From NCBI GenBank assembly GCA_002104945.1, contig MCFH01000018.1:682001-746000 (forward strand): a DNA stretch of 64,000 nucleotides, in the 5' to 3' direction. The notes under the pieces are model-generated. The model had not been told where the DNA came from. It ran no database searches and saw only the letters and a list, made by a program, of their open reading frames with translations. The translations under genes were made by a program, and so were the position numbers. This DNA comes from Piromyces finnis (lineage: Eukaryota > Neocallimastigomycota > Neocallimastigomycetes > Neocallimastigales > Neocallimastigaceae). Positions 62,273 through 64,000 of the stretch are shown piece by piece. Every line of letters begins with the position of its first letter. Within the stretch, counting starts at the first letter, position 1.

Positions 62273-63963
62273 TAAAATGATAAAATAATTTATTTTATAA
62301 TTATAAAGATAAATAAAGATAAATCATCATTTTTTATATATATGTTTATTTTAATATAAACTAAAAAATAATACAATAAAATCATCAGTATATATATATA
62401 TTGAAATAATTTATATATAATTAATATGAAATTAAAGAAATAAATATAAAAGAAAGTATCAAATAAATTTAAATATTGAAAATTTACTTAACTATAAATA
62501 AATATTATATCTATTATTTCATTAATATTATAATTATTAAAAAATATTATCTTTTTTTTTTTTCCATAATGTAAAATAAAAATAAAATATGAAGATATAA
62601 TAATAATTAAATAAGAAACTAATTAATCTTTATTTAAAGTATATGAAATATAGTAATTTTATATAATGTATTGAAAAACCAAAAACAGATAATAATTAAG
62701 TTTATACCTATAAAATTTTTATTATAGGAATTTATTAGCTTAAATTAAAATCATATATAATAATAATAGCAGAACAATAATATTAAAAAAAGTATAGATA
62801 ATTGAAAAATAGTTCAGTTAAACATAAAGTATAAAACTAGTTCAATAAAAATAAATAAATAACTCTTTTTAAAGTTGAAATAAATATCATTAATTCTGAG
62901 AACCTATCATTTTAAATTTTAAATTTTATTAAAAAGAAGAAATAAATATAATTATAAAAAAATTAAAAATTATAAATAAAACATTAATATGTAATAGTAT
63001 ATAAGTGTATTAAAAATACATAAATTATTATAAATTAGGTATTAGTAAATATAACTAAAAAATGAAATAATAAAATATAAGTATAAAAATGTAAAATAAA
63101 AATTGAGCAAGAAATGTAATAATGTTTATTTAAAATAGTTTATACTTAATAAAATAAATTTTATATAACGTATAAAATTGTTGGAAATAACCGAAATTGA
63201 TAATTTTTATCAATAATAAACTTAATAAGTTTAATATTTTGTTATTATAAATATAGAGTTTTGTATCTATATCAATTTATTAGAAAACTATGAATTACGT
63301 ATTTTTGTATAAAATAAAAATCAAATATTATAATAATAGGAAAAATAGTAATTTAAAAATAGTAAAATTGTATAAAAACATAATTAAATTAAATAAAGTT
63401 CATTAAATTATAATAACCTTGTAGTTTAAATAAATATTATATTACAGCTGAACCTTATCAATTTAATAAAGTTTTTATATGAACCTTATCAATTTAATAA
63501 AGTTTTTATAAAAAACAATAAAAATTATGAATAAAATATAATATATAAGAAATGCTTATAATTTATAGCTTTTTATATTATATTAGATTTATTTGCTAAG
63601 TATTTTTGAATAAAACAAAAATTTGCTCTTTACTATATTACTTTATTTTATCATTAATTTTTATAAAAAAAATAAGATTCTTTGCAATATAAAAAAAAAT
63701 AAGATTAAATAAACAAGAAAAATCTTTTATTTTCAAAATAAAATTATAATAACAATAATAATTATTACTATAACCATCAGTCTGTGTTAAGTAAATTTAA
63801 TATTTTAAAAGTAATTATTATTTTATTTTTTAAATTATATTTTATTAAATTTTAACTTTAAGGTTATAATATAAAAATTAATATATATTTATAAAAAATT
63901 ATGGTTGAAGAAGGAAAATTTATTTTTATTATTAATAAATAATTTTAAGTATATGTATTTAAA
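62273..63963. other. intergenic between receptors B and C
   Basis: AT-rich DNA with a 31-bp tandem duplication at 63450-63510. No gene is seen. Confidence 0.55.
63450..63510. repeat. 31-bp tandem duplication
   Basis: The unit beginning GAACCTTATCAATTTAATAA occurs twice, head to tail. Confidence 0.85.
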
Positions 63964-64000
63964 ATGTTGTTAAAATTTATTAATATAGTAAATTTATATT
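63964..64000 (+). CDS. start of a third receptor copy (partial)
   Basis: The last 37 bases begin with ATG and encode MLLKFINIVNLY. This is almost the same as the first residues of copy B (MLLKFINIVNSYY), with matching DNA including the bases just before the ATG. The gene runs off the window, so the receptor array has at least three members. Only the start can be described. Confidence 0.75.
   Translation, partial: MLLKFINIVNLY

Overview
The window looks like nuclear DNA of an anaerobic gut fungus (Neocallimastigomycota; genus not determinable here). Four things point that way. Intergenic DNA is extremely AT-rich, with long (AAAT)n and (AAT)n arrays. Genes are spliced through short GT..AG introns. 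One secreted protein carries two copies of the cysteine/tryptophan-rich fungal dockerin (CBM10-like) module that anaerobic fungi use to attach proteins to cellulosomes. Neighbours are typical of such genomes: a CotH-like secreted protein, a class C receptor with a bacterial-type solute-binding ectodomain, Asn-rich ankyrin proteins and 1-aminocyclopropane-1-carboxylate (ACC) synthase-like aminotransferases.

Layout. 1-3.6 kb: an ankyrin-repeat gene (+) and a decayed reading frame (-). 3.5-13.8 kb: three ACC-synthase-like PLP enzymes; the second and third form a large inverted duplication identical in all DNA compared, while their promoters and first ~14 codons differ. 14.5-21.3 kb: two LINE insertions in the same orientation, one 5'-truncated and one apparently full length (5.7 kb, 1507-codon ORF, two 5' monomers of 123 bp), sharing a target site that now occurs three times. 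22.1-24.3 kb: a secreted GH18 chitinase with CBM18 modules, rebuilt from five exons. 27.3-32.3 kb: two convergent chromatin-type genes, a PWWP plus TFIIS-N-like (HDGF/LEDGF-like) protein and a PEHE-domain (MSL1/KANSL1-like) protein. 33.5-34.4 kb: a low-molecular-weight protein tyrosine phosphatase. 35.7-38.2 kb: a large Asn-rich ankyrin-like protein. 38.7-40.2 kb: two tiny membrane-anchored proteins. 41.3-44.4 kb: an epsin in ten exons. 47.2-48.0 kb: the double-dockerin protein. 51.4-53.2 kb: the CotH-like gene. 53.7-54.7 kb: a small multi-pass membrane protein. 55.3 kb to the end: a tandem array of class C GPCR-like receptors (two complete, a third starting at the window edge).

How they fit together. 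The secreted and receptor genes (chitinase, dockerin protein, CotH, solute-binding receptors) fit a fungus that senses and digests plant or fungal wall polymers. Epsin, phosphatase, PWWP and PEHE proteins are housekeeping or regulatory. Recent homogenisation is a theme: the aminotransferase inverted pair and a ~713-bp tract shared by the two receptors both look like gene conversion or very recent duplication. A minimal 48-bp LINE tail with poly(A) sits inside a microsatellite between the receptors.

Exon models were built by hand from splice sites and reading-frame phase; all totals are multiples of three, but none has transcript support. No rRNA, tRNA or CRISPR array was recognised.
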